A DNA stretch of 8,491 nt from Bacillota bacterium. Its GTDB lineage: Bacteria; Bacillota; Clostridia; Christensenellales; CAG-138. Below are positions 1 to 5,401 of this stretch, one piece after another. The translations under genes were made by a program, and so were the position numbers. Below the pieces are notes generated by a model that was not told the origin of the DNA, did no database searches, and worked only from the letters and a program-made list of their open reading frames with translations. Position 1 is the stretch's first letter. Each line of letters opens with the position of its first letter. The stretch spans positions 1-8,491 of the forward strand of contig JAEWMV010000091.1 of assembly GCA_023393045.1 (NCBI GenBank). Direction: 5' to 3'.

Positions 1-560
1 GTGCACGCCCTGTCCGCGTAATAGCCCGCGAACGTGGTCCCCTCCGGCGCCTGCATGTCTAAAACCGCGGAGGAAAGCGGCTGTATGGGGGAGTCGAAGG
101 TGATGTTTTTTTCAAAAAGCACCTCGCCGCTCAGGGCGTCCACATAGCTGACCTTGCCGCGCGGCAGCCAGCGGGCGTAAAGTGTCATGTCCTGCTGCAC
201 ACGGTCGGTCGAAAAGTCCCATCTGTCCGCAGCGAAGAATTGGTATTCCTCAAAACTGCCCTGCGGGGCTTGCGTCTTTGCCGTGTACCATCCGGCAAGG
301 ATATATCCGTCCCTTACGGGTTCAACCAGCATATTGCTTGCTCCGGAGGGCATAAAAAGGTAGGAGTTGGGAAGATAGTAGGTTTTGCGCACCTCGCGGG
401 CGTTGATGATGCCCCCGAGCGCGTCGTATGTGACCGTGCAATCGTAACCCCACGCGGCCGGATCGGCCGACCGGCCGCTTCCGGCGCATCCTGCAAATGC
501 AGACAGGCAGAAGCATATGGCCAGGGCGCAAAGAAAATTTTTCATGGTTGAGCTTTTCAT
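1..560 (-). CDS. Secreted lipoprotein with Flg_new (Listeria-Bacteroides) repeats, partial at C-terminus
   Basis: The C-terminus runs off the left edge; 186 codons are visible. I place the start at ATG 560, because GAGGTG at 571-576 lies a good distance upstream. A second in-frame ATG at 545 has no site of its own. Residues 1-25 form a lipoprotein signal peptide: Lys, a hydrophobic core, then AFAGC with the lipidated Cys at residue 25 (Phe at -3 is less usual than Leu). A Ser/Gly linker follows. The mature part contains a Flg_new/InlB B-repeat-like module whose hallmark GYILAGWYT and closing LYARW are clear, and a second repeat begins with VSYVDALSGEVLFE. Such repeats are small beta-rich modules of cell-surface proteins. 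The protein is therefore probably anchored to the outer face of the membrane. Its substrate or partner is unknown. It lies downstream of the small-ORF unit but beyond that unit's terminator. Confidence 0.8.
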   Translation of the reverse strand, partial: MKSSTMKNFLCALAICFCLSAFAGCAGSGRSADPAAWGYDCTVTYDALGGIINAREVRKTYYLPNSYLFMPSGASNMLVEPVRDGYILAGWYTAKTQAPQGSFEEYQFFAADRWDFSTDRVQQDMTLYARWLPRGKVSYVDALSGEVLFEKNITFDSPIQPLSSAVLDMQAPEGTTFAGYYADRAC

Positions 561-570
561 GTTGTTCTAC

Positions 571-576
571 CACCTC
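571..576 (-). promoter_or_regulatory. Ribosome binding site deciding the lipoprotein start
   Basis: On the minus strand this reads GAGGTG, 10 bases upstream of the ATG at 560. It favours that ATG over the in-frame ATG at 545, which would put the site too far away. Confidence 0.6.
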
Positions 577-734
577 GTGAGTGTTTACGCGGCAAAGCCG
601 ACTGTTTTGCAGCAGAAACCCAATCGACGATTTTGCGCAAATTCAAATTCACAATAAAATCCCCGGAGCCTTTACGGCTTTTGACGGATTGCCCCAAAGC
701 GCGGCAGCCCGATTTATGTCAATCCAATGCGGCA
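577..734 (-). other. Intergenic leader of the lipoprotein gene, no clear promoter
   Basis: This stretch lies between the upstream terminator and the lipoprotein gene. A perfect TTGACA on the minus strand (plus 717-722) has no credible -10 box at 16-18 bp, so I do not call a promoter. The shared operator-promoter element seen elsewhere is absent. A 12-base word, GTCAAAAGCCGT on the minus strand, occurs here (plus 674-685) and again inside the 36-residue ORF (plus 888-899). Nothing else is recognisable. Confidence 0.4.
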
Positions 735-781
735 CAGTAAAATAGAGGCGCATATTTCGGAGGAGAGAGAAATATGCGCCT
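735..781 (-). terminator. Intrinsic terminator of the 36-residue ORF unit
   Basis: GGCGCATATTTC at 747-758 and its exact reverse complement at 769-780 form a 12-bp stem, extended by one A-T pair at 746/781, around a 10-base purine-rich loop. On the minus strand the stem is followed by TCTATTTTA, a U-rich tail. The plus strand has no such tail, so termination is for minus-strand transcription coming from the promoter at 1107-1183. Confidence 0.7.
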
Positions 782-794
782 TGTAAAGCATCGT

Positions 795-815
795 GCCTAC
801 CATAGCCAAGTAGGC
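795..815 (-). other. Small hairpin upstream of the terminator
   Basis: GCCTAC at 795-800 and GTAGGC at 810-815 can pair around a 9-base loop in the 3' part of the short transcript. No U-tract follows directly. It may simply add structure to the RNA 3' end. Evidence is limited to the inverted repeat. Confidence 0.3.
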
Positions 816-859
816 CGAAAGATGCCACGGTCATAAGCATTGCGTTATTTCCCGGCCAC

Positions 860-970
860 CTAGGGCAAGGAGCCCATGCTGTTGAGAACGGCTTTTGACA
901 CGGTGCAATGCGGGGGTTGGCTTGCCTCAAACATCATCTGAACCGGCCCGCCGTTGGAGCTGATCTGCAT
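860..970 (-). CDS. Orphan 36-residue peptide behind a shared regulated promoter
   Basis: I do not recognise this peptide. It runs from ATG 970 to TAG at 862-860. The case for coding is GGGAGGA with its core at 978-982, seven bases from the ATG, which is among the best ribosome sites in the window. It also lies in a compact transcription unit with its own promoter (1107-1183) and terminator (735-781). The peptide is polar at the start (MQISSNGG), has FEASQPPHC in the middle with a single Cys at residue 22, and ends in VLNSMGSLP. It has no signal peptide or membrane segment. An internal Gly-Gly at residues 7-8 recalls leader cleavage sites, but only seven residues precede it. Its promoter is shared with a TldD/TldE protease and an ABC transporter, so a secreted or processed peptide is conceivable; that is inference. 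Alternatively the transcript could be a regulatory RNA. Confidence 0.45.
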   Translation of the reverse strand: MQISSNGGPVQMMFEASQPPHCTVSKAVLNSMGSLP

Positions 971-1080
971 CTTGCTTCCTCCCGCCTCGTACAACAGGGA
1001 CGCTCTTGCACCATATCCATAATGCAAAGATTCAGCATCCCCGCATTTCCTGGGGCATCGTATTTTTTCGGTTGATTCAA
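934..1080 (-). CDS. Possible alternative short ORF (48 residues, Cys-containing) overlapping the 36-residue ORF
   Basis: This is a second candidate frame in the short transcript, from TTG 1080 to TGA 936-934; an ATG at 1095 in the same frame would leave almost no leader after the predicted transcription start. The N-terminal part, NQPKKYDAPGNAGML, looks protein-like. The C-terminal part contains PCC and several Arg residues and overlaps the 36-residue ORF in another frame. The ribosome site is weak (GGGGCGC). Only one of the two frames may be real, or this one could act as a translated leader controlling the other. I cannot assign a function. Confidence 0.2.
   Translation of the reverse strand: MNQPKKYDAPGNAGMLNLCIMDMVQERPCCTRREEARCRSAPTAGRFR
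978..982 (-). promoter_or_regulatory. Strong ribosome binding site for the 36-residue ORF
   Basis: The minus strand reads GGGAGGA around this core, seven bases before the ATG at 970. It is the main argument that this short frame is translated, rather than the longer overlapping frames of the same transcript. Confidence 0.6.
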
Positions 1081-1106
1081 ATGCGCCCCGCCCATTTTTT
1101 ACGCTC

Positions 1107-1183
1107 AGTATATAGGGATAAAGGGTCATATGATAAGTGCCTGCAGTCATGTATACGGTCATGTGATAAGTGACCCGGGTCAT
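1107..1183 (-). promoter_or_regulatory. Shared operator-promoter, copy A, with doubled operator
   Basis: This reads toward lower coordinates. The proximal operator block is at 1131-1150 (ATGACTGCAGGCACTTATCA on the minus strand). Its last six bases, TTATCA, serve as -35 (1131-1136), 18 bp from -10 TATACT (1107-1112). A second, perfect copy lies at 1164-1183 (ATGACCCGGGTCACTTATCA), 33 bp upstream, about three helical turns. The predicted start is near 1100. The poor -35 next to a palindrome suggests activator dependence. It drives the short 36-residue ORF unit. Confidence 0.65.
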
Positions 1184-1193
1184 GGCCGGATAA

Positions 1194-1234
1194 TAAAAAC
1201 GAGCCGGAGCGTGATCCTTCACGGCCCCGGCCCG
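1194..1234 (-). terminator. Intrinsic terminator of the ABC transporter operon
   Basis: GAGCCGGAGCGTGA at 1201-1214 can pair with TCACGGCCCCGGCCC at 1219-1233 around a four-base loop, with small internal irregularities. On the minus strand the stem is followed by TTTTTATT. It lies about 50 bp after the permease stop and directly abuts the next operator-promoter copy. Confidence 0.65.
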
Positions 1235-1280
1235 ACCCTGTCCGTTCAATTCAAAACATAATATCTGCGATGCTTCACCG

Positions 1281-2063
1281 TTACGCCGTGCTGCGCACAT
1301 TCCATTCCAGGCGTTTTAACCTCGATATGGTGAGAACAAGCGTCAAAGCGATGAGCAGCACCGTTGCAATCAGCGGAATGAACAGCGACGAGACCGCTTC
1401 CGGCCTCAGCTTTTGCGCCTCGATCAGCAAGCCGGAGGGAGTCCATTGCCCAAAGCCGAGCAGGGCGGAAACAAAGTGCATCCCAAACGCCGTCGCCAGC
1501 GTTAAAAATCCGGCGGGGATCGGCTTTTTTGCATATACGCCCCACATAATCAGGCAGGAAAGCAAAAACAACATATAAACCCCCTGCAGCAGCCCGCCGT
1601 ACAGAATGGGAAGAACCCCGATTTCAAAACCGAAGAGCGCGCCGGAATACGCATAATCGGCAAACAGCGCAAGGATGGCAACCGCAATTAGCAGCGCGCC
1701 GAAAACAAGGAGCTTGGCAAAAACCATCCGTGCGAACCGCTTTCCCGCGCACAGGGGCAGCACCCAGGTGTTTCCCCTGATTTCGGAGGCCGTAAGGCCG
1801 CACAGCGTAAAGGCGATCACGATGGTTCCTATTTCATACACATCGTCCATATAGTTCCGGACGCAGTCAAGCTGCGTCATATCCTCCATGCCGCCGACGC
1901 CCTGCGGGGCTTCCCCGGCAAACTGGCCGGACAAAACCAGCGGAAGCACCACCTTGAGCATGATGGGCGTAAGCAGCGCAAAAAACAGAAAGCTTGCAAG
2001 AAGGATAAGCGCCCGTCCGCTCCTTAGGGCATAGCGCAGTTCTTTGCCAACCTCGCATTTCAT
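1281..2063 (-). CDS. ABC-2 type transporter permease (YxlG/NosY-like)
   Basis: This 260-residue integral membrane protein is the channel subunit paired with the ATPase encoded just upstream. Six hydrophobic segments can be seen at about residues 19-45, 78-94, 114-136, 150-176, 183-204 and 226-247. The ASEIRGN stretch after segment two and the cytoplasmic basic tail (SRLKRLEW) are typical of ABC-2 permeases. A polar extracytoplasmic loop of about 30 residues (QFAGEAPQG onward) separates segments one and two. Its ATG overlaps the ATPase stop by four bases (ATGA), so the two are translationally coupled. The order PLDc_N protein, ATPase, permease matches the Bacillus subtilis yxlE-yxlF-yxlG arrangement, whose transported substrate is not established. 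Export of a peptide or lipid-active compound is likely but inferred. A terminator follows at 1194-1234. Confidence 0.85.
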   Translation of the reverse strand: MKCEVGKELRYALRSGRALILLASFLFFALLTPIMLKVVLPLVLSGQFAGEAPQGVGGMEDMTQLDCVRNYMDDVYEIGTIVIAFTLCGLTASEIRGNTWVLPLCAGKRFARMVFAKLLVFGALLIAVAILALFADYAYSGALFGFEIGVLPILYGGLLQGVYMLFLLSCLIMWGVYAKKPIPAGFLTLATAFGMHFVSALLGFGQWTPSGLLIEAQKLRPEAVSSLFIPLIATVLLIALTLVLTISRLKRLEWNVRSTA

Positions 2064-2959
2064 TTCGCATTCACCCCCTGCAAAAACAAATCCTCCAGCC
2101 GCGTCTTGCGCAGGGCAAAGGACTCTATCGCAATTCCCTGCTCCGCCAGAAAGCGCATCAGCGAAACGGAAACCGCGCCGTCCGCCACCCTGACGGTGAG
2201 GGAAGCTTTCGCTTTCGTCACGGATACCACGCCTGCAAGCCGCGAGAGCGCGTCCGGCAGATTCGGGCCGGCACCGGCGGCGGGCGTGATGTCAAAAACC
2301 GGCTGCGCGTTCTCTTTTTGAAGCAGCGCCAGCGGCTTTTCAAACACCATCCGCCCCGCGTCAATCATGCCGACCGTGTCGCAGACGCGCTCGACATCGT
2401 CCAGAATATGTGTGGAAAACAGTATGGTTTTACCCATGTGCTTCAATTCCCTGATCAGGCGGAGCACCTCGCTTCTCCCCTCCGGATCAAGGGCGGAAGA
2501 CGGCTCGTCAAAAATGAGAAGCTCCGGATTCCCTATGAGCGCGGCGCCGATGCCGAGGCGCTGCTTCATGCCGCGCGAGAACCCGCCCACGCGGCGATCC
2601 TGCACATCCGCAAACCCTGTCCACCGGAGTATTCTCCCAATGCGCTCGGCGTTGCGTGCGCCGGATAAATAATCAAGGGTTTCGCGCGCGCTCATCCACG
2701 GATAGAATTTGGGGTCCTCGGGAAGATAGCCTATGTTCAGGTCGCCGGGATACGCAAGCCCCGCGATATCCTTTCCGTTTACGATGCATGTGCCCTGCGC
2801 AGGGCGGGAAAGGCCTGCGAGGATGTTCATGGCGGTGGTTTTGCCCGCGCCGTTTTGCCCGATGAAGCCATATACCTCGCCAGTCTTTACCCGCATGCTT
2901 AATCCTTTTAGCGCCCAAAAGCCGCCAAACTCCTTTGTGAGCCCCTCTACCGCAATCAT
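2060..2959 (-). CDS. ABC transporter ATP-binding protein (YxlF-like)
   Basis: This 299-residue ATPase energises the adjacent permease on the cytoplasmic face. Visible motifs are Walker A (GQNGAGKTT, residues 34-42), GYLPEDP (77-83) in the Q-loop region as usual in this subfamily, signature FSRGMKQR (127-134), Walker B LLIFDEP (147-153), D-loop SALD (155-158) and the switch His in STH (184). A C-terminal region of about 90 residues after the nucleotide-binding domain fits the bacitracin/lantibiotic-immunity type of ABC ATPase. The frame is open upstream to 3088, but I choose ATG 2959. The protein then begins MIAVEGLTKEF as family members do, AAGGA precedes it, and it overlaps the stop of the upstream gene by ATGA. 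It is the third gene of a four-gene operon under shared promoter copy B. Confidence 0.93.
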   Translation of the reverse strand: MIAVEGLTKEFGGFWALKGLSMRVKTGEVYGFIGQNGAGKTTAMNILAGLSRPAQGTCIVNGKDIAGLAYPGDLNIGYLPEDPKFYPWMSARETLDYLSGARNAERIGRILRWTGFADVQDRRVGGFSRGMKQRLGIGAALIGNPELLIFDEPSSALDPEGRSEVLRLIRELKHMGKTILFSTHILDDVERVCDTVGMIDAGRMVFEKPLALLQKENAQPVFDITPAAGAGPNLPDALSRLAGVVSVTKAKASLTVRVADGAVSVSLMRFLAEQGIAIESFALRKTRLEDLFLQGVNAK

Positions 2960-3168
2960 TTGAATTCCTTCTTTCTTCCTATCAGGAGAAAGAGAACCGG
3001 GCCTATCGCGCCCACGAACAGGCAAATGAAAAACCAGGCCCACCTGCTTAGGTTTTGCACGCCCTCCCCGAAGATTTTGATTCCGCAATATACGGCGAGG
3101 CTGACCTGAAGAAAAACAAGCGGGGAGAGTATCAGAAGTGTTTCTTTTGTAAGCACGAATTCATTCAT
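2956..3168 (-). CDS. Small PLDc_N-type membrane protein (YxlE-like)
   Basis: This 70-residue protein has two hydrophobic segments, at about residues 10-28 and 43-63. The second carries the pattern of the phospholipase D nuclease N-terminal-like (PLDc_N) family: a basic/Trp start (LSRWAWFF), then GAIGPVLFLLIGRKK. Despite the family name, such small proteins have no phospholipase domain and are thought to be membrane accessory or regulatory proteins. In B. subtilis the comparable YxlE lies just before an ABC ATPase and permease, as here. The ATG at 3168 follows a GGGAG site, and the stop overlaps the ATPase start by four bases. It probably modulates or stabilises the transporter; this is inferred from context. 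Confidence 0.8.
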   Translation of the reverse strand: MNEFVLTKETLLILSPLVFLQVSLAVYCGIKIFGEGVQNLSRWAWFFICLFVGAIGPVLFLLIGRKKEFK

Positions 3169-3276
3169 AATGCAAGTTCTCCCGTCTGGTTATCCTCCCG
3201 TTTGCTCATTGTTCCATGCATGGTTTCATGCACTCCAAGGCAGCCGCCCCGCTTTTGCCGCGCCGTTTCCCCCTGT

Positions 3277-3456
3277 TTACGGTTTCTTCTGTTTATACAG
3301 CATACAAACCGCGCCGAGGAGCACGCCCGCGCCGGCGCCGATGCAAAGCCAGAGAACCACGTTTTGGAACAGCGCGCCAAGCACGACGCCGACTGCGGCG
3401 CATAGTCCGATGGATAAACCCACGTTCCAATAATCCGAAATTTTGCGCTTTTTCAT
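3277..3456 (-). CDS. Small two-helix membrane protein, first gene of the ABC operon
   Basis: This 59-residue protein runs from ATG 3456 to TAA 3279-3277. GGAGG (plus 3467-3471) lies ten bases upstream of the ATG, and the shared promoter copy B starts the message only about 30 bases before it. A basic N-terminus (MKKRKISDYW) is followed by two hydrophobic helices at about residues 12-30 and 33-54, rich in small residues (GAGAGVLLGAV), and then a basic tail (YKQKKP). Both ends are therefore predicted to be cytoplasmic. I do not recognise a named family. Its place ahead of the PLDc_N-type protein, ATPase and permease corresponds to YxlD in the B. subtilis cassette, although I cannot show homology. 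It is likely a small accessory or regulatory subunit of the transporter. A 108-bp gap separates it from the next gene. Confidence 0.75.
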   Translation of the reverse strand: MKKRKISDYWNVGLSIGLCAAVGVVLGALFQNVVLWLCIGAGAGVLLGAVCMLYKQKKP

Positions 3457-3492
3457 GAGAATCCAACCTCCGCGGTAATTTCATTCATGCTC

Positions 3493-3548
3493 AGTATAGA
3501 AGAGCAAACAATCACATGATAAGTAACCAAAGTCATATCCCGGGTCAT
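3493..3548 (-). promoter_or_regulatory. Shared operator-promoter, copy B (ABC transporter operon)
   Basis: The operator block is at 3517-3536 (ATGACTTTGGTTACTTATCA on the minus strand), with TTATCA as -35 (3517-3522), an 18-bp spacer and -10 TATACT (3493-3498). An extra half-operator, ATGACCCGGG, sits just upstream at 3539-3548. The spacer and -10 closely match those of copy D. The predicted start near 3486 gives a leader of about 30 bases for the first membrane-protein gene. Confidence 0.65.
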
Positions 3549-3581
3549 AAAAGCGCCGCCCGCTTTTTAAGCGGGCGGCGC
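3549..3581 (-). terminator. Intrinsic terminator of the 66-residue ORF unit
   Basis: GCGCCGCCCGCTT at 3553-3565 and its exact reverse complement at 3569-3581 form a perfect 13-bp GC-rich stem around a three-base loop. On the minus strand it is followed by TTTTATG. It insulates the 66-residue ORF unit from the ABC operon promoter, which begins immediately after it. Confidence 0.8.
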
Positions 3582-3657
3582 CTTGGCCGGGTCGCCTCAT
3601 ACTCTTTTCCGGTCGCCCCCAATGCGCCCGTTTCAGCTTATCGGGACAGCCCTCATT

Positions 3658-3673
3658 TTGACCGTATGGTCAA
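3658..3673. repeat. Inverted repeat next to the 66-residue ORF stop
   Basis: TTGACC and GGTCAA form exact six-base arms around a four-base centre, starting one base past the ORF stop codon. It could be a protein-binding site or a weak hairpin. Its TGACC core resembles the half-site of the shared operator, but no promoter is visible around it. Confidence 0.3.
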
Positions 3674-3874
3674 CTAGTTCCCTTTTCGCGGGAATTTCAC
3701 CAGCGCCTCCGGCGGGTAGAGCCCCGTGAGGAGCGTAAGATCCCTCTCCAGCGGAGCGTACATTCTTTGGCGCCCGCCGCGCCAATCGCAATCGGTTGCG
3801 CAACTCCGCCTGAAGCCGCCCCGTCGCCACGGACGTGCAAAAATATTTTTAATCATACTTATTATCCGGCTCAT
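3674..3874 (-). CDS. Orphan basic 66-residue protein in its own regulated transcription unit
   Basis: I do not recognise this protein. It runs from ATG 3874 (GGGGGG six bases upstream) to TAG at 3676-3674. It has 14 Arg/Lys against 5 Asp/Glu. The N-terminal 13 residues (MSRIISMIKNIFA) could form a short amphipathic helix. An Arg-rich middle (RPWRRGGFRRS) follows, with two Cys at residues 25 and 29, and the C-terminal part is more ordinary (RDLTLLTGLYPPEALVKF). There is no clear signal peptide or membrane segment. The gene stands alone between the TldE terminator plus promoter copy C and its own strong terminator, which supports it being a real unit. A secreted or cleaved cationic peptide handled by the co-regulated TldD/TldE and ABC proteins is conceivable but unproven. 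A GTG-started ORF (3633-3830) in another frame and a decayed gene are the alternatives. Confidence 0.45.
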   Translation of the reverse strand: MSRIISMIKNIFARPWRRGGFRRSCATDCDWRGGRQRMYAPLERDLTLLTGLYPPEALVKFPRKGN

Positions 3875-3952
3875 GTCATACCCCCCAAGCACGTTTTTGC
3901 GCAACCCGTAACGGCAAAATTTCCGGTCGGTTCGGCTACGGGCCAAGTATCA

Positions 3953-3995
3953 AGTATAGTGAAGAAACGCCCATATGATAAGTGACCCGGGTCAT
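3953..3995 (-). promoter_or_regulatory. Shared operator-promoter, copy C (66-residue ORF)
   Basis: The operator block ATGACCCGGGTCACTTATCA lies at 3976-3995, identical to the distal copy at promoter A. TTATCA (3976-3981) is -35, with a 17-bp spacer and -10 TATACT at 3953-3958. The predicted start near 3946 gives a leader of about 70 bases before the ATG at 3874. It directly follows the TldE terminator. Confidence 0.65.
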
Positions 3996-4005
3996 GCGCC
4001 GGGTA

Positions 4006-4048
4006 ACAAAAACAGGGCTGCCGCATCAAGTGATAAACGCAGCGGCCC
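4006..4048 (-). terminator. Intrinsic terminator of tldD-tldE
   Basis: GGGCTGCCGCAT at 4015-4026 pairs with ACGCAGCGGCCC at 4037-4048 (two G-U pairs and one mismatch on the minus-strand RNA) around a ten-base loop. The stem is followed on the minus strand by TGTTTTTGTT. It begins about 20 bp after the tldE stop. Confidence 0.65.
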
Positions 4049-4069
4049 CTTGCTTGCTTTTCGTATGCC

Positions 4070-5401
4070 TTACTGGCCTGAAACCATCATGGAATCAACC
4101 AAAACGCTTGGGCTGGCGAATACGCTGCCTTTCGGAATGTCAAAGAAGAGGTCGTTCCCGATTGCCAGAACGCCGTTTAGCATCTGCATGAACGCCCCGC
4201 CGACCGTAATCTGATCCACCGGCCGGATTATTTTTCCGTTTTCCACGAGCAGCCCCTTGGCAAGCATCGAGAATTCTCCGGACACGGGGTTCAGCCCCGC
4301 GTGCAGGCCCGACACTTCGTTGATAATCAGGCCGTTATGCAGCTGGGCTACAAGCGCGTCAAAGTCCTTTTCGCCCGGCTGGATGTAAAAGTTGGACGGC
4401 ATAACGCTCACGGGCGCATCCGCGGCGGCGCGGCCGCCGTTGCTTGTGGAGGCCACACCCGCCTTTTTGGCCGTTTTCAGGTTATGAAGGAAGCAGCGCA
4501 GCACGCCGTTTTCCACAACGGTCGTGGTCACGCTCGGCACGCCCTCGCCGTCAAACGCGCGCGCGTTTGACGGATAAAAAGGATCGTCAAGTATCGTTAC
4601 CTGCTCGCAGGCAATTTGCTCCCCCAGCTTATCCTTAAAAAGGGTCAGCCCTTTTTGCGCGCTCTCGCCTGAAAACATGGGGGAAAATGCGCTGAGCATA
4701 CCGGCCATGGCATCGTTTTTGAACAGCACGCGGTATTGTCCCGCCTTAACGGGCGACGAGCCGTGCTGCAGCACGCTCCTCCCTACGGCTTCGCGCGCGC
4801 AGGCGTCAATTTCAAAGATGCCGTCCCCGACACGGAAGGCGTAGGAGTTGCGCACGTCGCTGTCCTGCATGGTAACCAGTATCACAACGGACATAGTCGT
4901 AGTATTGTCCTGCGCGGCATCGAGCCCCAGCGTGTTGCTGACGCGCACCCGAGAGCGGCCCGCGTCGACCCGGCAGAGCTGAACGCGCTGCACGCGCGGA
5001 TCGACGGCCTTTGCGGCCCTTTCCAGCGAGAGGACAAGCTCTATTCTTTCCTCATCGCTCAGAGCGTTCGCTTTTTTCTCCTTCTTTTCAAGCGCGGCGT
5101 ATCCGCACTTGCCCTGCATCGGGTGATCGTCCTCATTTTCAATCGTGCGGGCATTGTCCATAGCGCGCGCAACAAGCTTTTCGGGGTCGTCGAGTATCTG
5201 CGTAAACGCATATCCGTCCTTGCCCGCATATTTAACGCGCAGGTTGAGTCCTCCTTTGGCGTTCACTTCGTAGGCTTCTATTTCACCTTCGAGCACATCC
5301 ACCAGGAAAGCCTCGTCTTTGGAATAATATACTTCCGCCGCGTCGCATCCCTTTGCGAGCGCTTCGCCCAAGAGAATATCCTTGAATTCACCGTACTCCA
5401 T
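4070..5401 (-). CDS. tldE: TldE/PmbA-type subunit of the TldD-TldE metalloprotease
   Basis: This 443-residue partner of TldD is full length for the family. TldD and TldE form a cytoplasmic heterodimeric protease; in Escherichia coli it removes the leader of microcin B17 and degrades the antitoxin CcdA. TldE lacks the zinc site and helps bind and gate substrate. The expected features are here: an N-terminal region with GLNLRVKYAGKDGYAFT, a central region, and a C-terminal beta-rich region with NPVSGEFSMLAKGLLVENGK and QITVGGAFMQ. No HExxxH motif is present, as expected for TldE. The ORF is open to 5617, but the start is ATG 5401. It overlaps the tldD stop by one base (TGATG) and has AAAGGAG ten bases upstream, giving tight translational coupling. 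A terminator follows at 4006-4048. Confidence 0.92.
   Translation of the reverse strand: MEYGEFKDILLGEALAKGCDAAEVYYSKDEAFLVDVLEGEIEAYEVNAKGGLNLRVKYAGKDGYAFTQILDDPEKLVARAMDNARTIENEDDHPMQGKCGYAALEKKEKKANALSDEERIELVLSLERAAKAVDPRVQRVQLCRVDAGRSRVRVSNTLGLDAAQDNTTTMSVVILVTMQDSDVRNSYAFRVGDGIFEIDACAREAVGRSVLQHGSSPVKAGQYRVLFKNDAMAGMLSAFSPMFSGESAQKGLTLFKDKLGEQIACEQVTILDDPFYPSNARAFDGEGVPSVTTTVVENGVLRCFLHNLKTAKKAGVASTSNGGRAAADAPVSVMPSNFYIQPGEKDFDALVAQLHNGLIINEVSGLHAGLNPVSGEFSMLAKGLLVENGKIIRPVDQITVGGAFMQMLNGVLAIGNDLFFDIPKGSVFASPSVLVDSMMVSGQ

Noticed and set aside
649..930. Minus-strand ORF of 93 residues (or about 63 from a later ATG)
   Set aside because: It runs straight through the terminator hairpin at 747-780, has no well-placed ribosome site, and its first part overlaps the 36-residue ORF in another frame.
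860..1300. 146-residue minus-strand ORF containing the 36-residue ORF
   Set aside because: Its upstream part lies across the operon terminator and both operator copies of promoter A. Only the segment from ATG 970 has a good ribosome site and lies inside the predicted transcript.
2960..3088. N-terminal extension of the ABC ATPase to 3088
   Set aside because: It overlaps the PLDc_N-type gene in another frame and gives a basic, non-homologous start. ATG 2959 with the ATGA overlap fits the family.
3165..3209. Tiny ORF MSKREDNQTGELAL before the PLDc_N-type gene
   Set aside because: It is fourteen residues with no good ribosome site. Its ATGA overlap with the next start is more likely chance.
3454..3489. 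Eleven-codon leader ORF (MNEITAEVGFS) overlapping the start of the 59-residue membrane protein
   Set aside because: Its ATG would lie at or within a few bases of the predicted transcription start with no ribosome site, so translation is doubtful.
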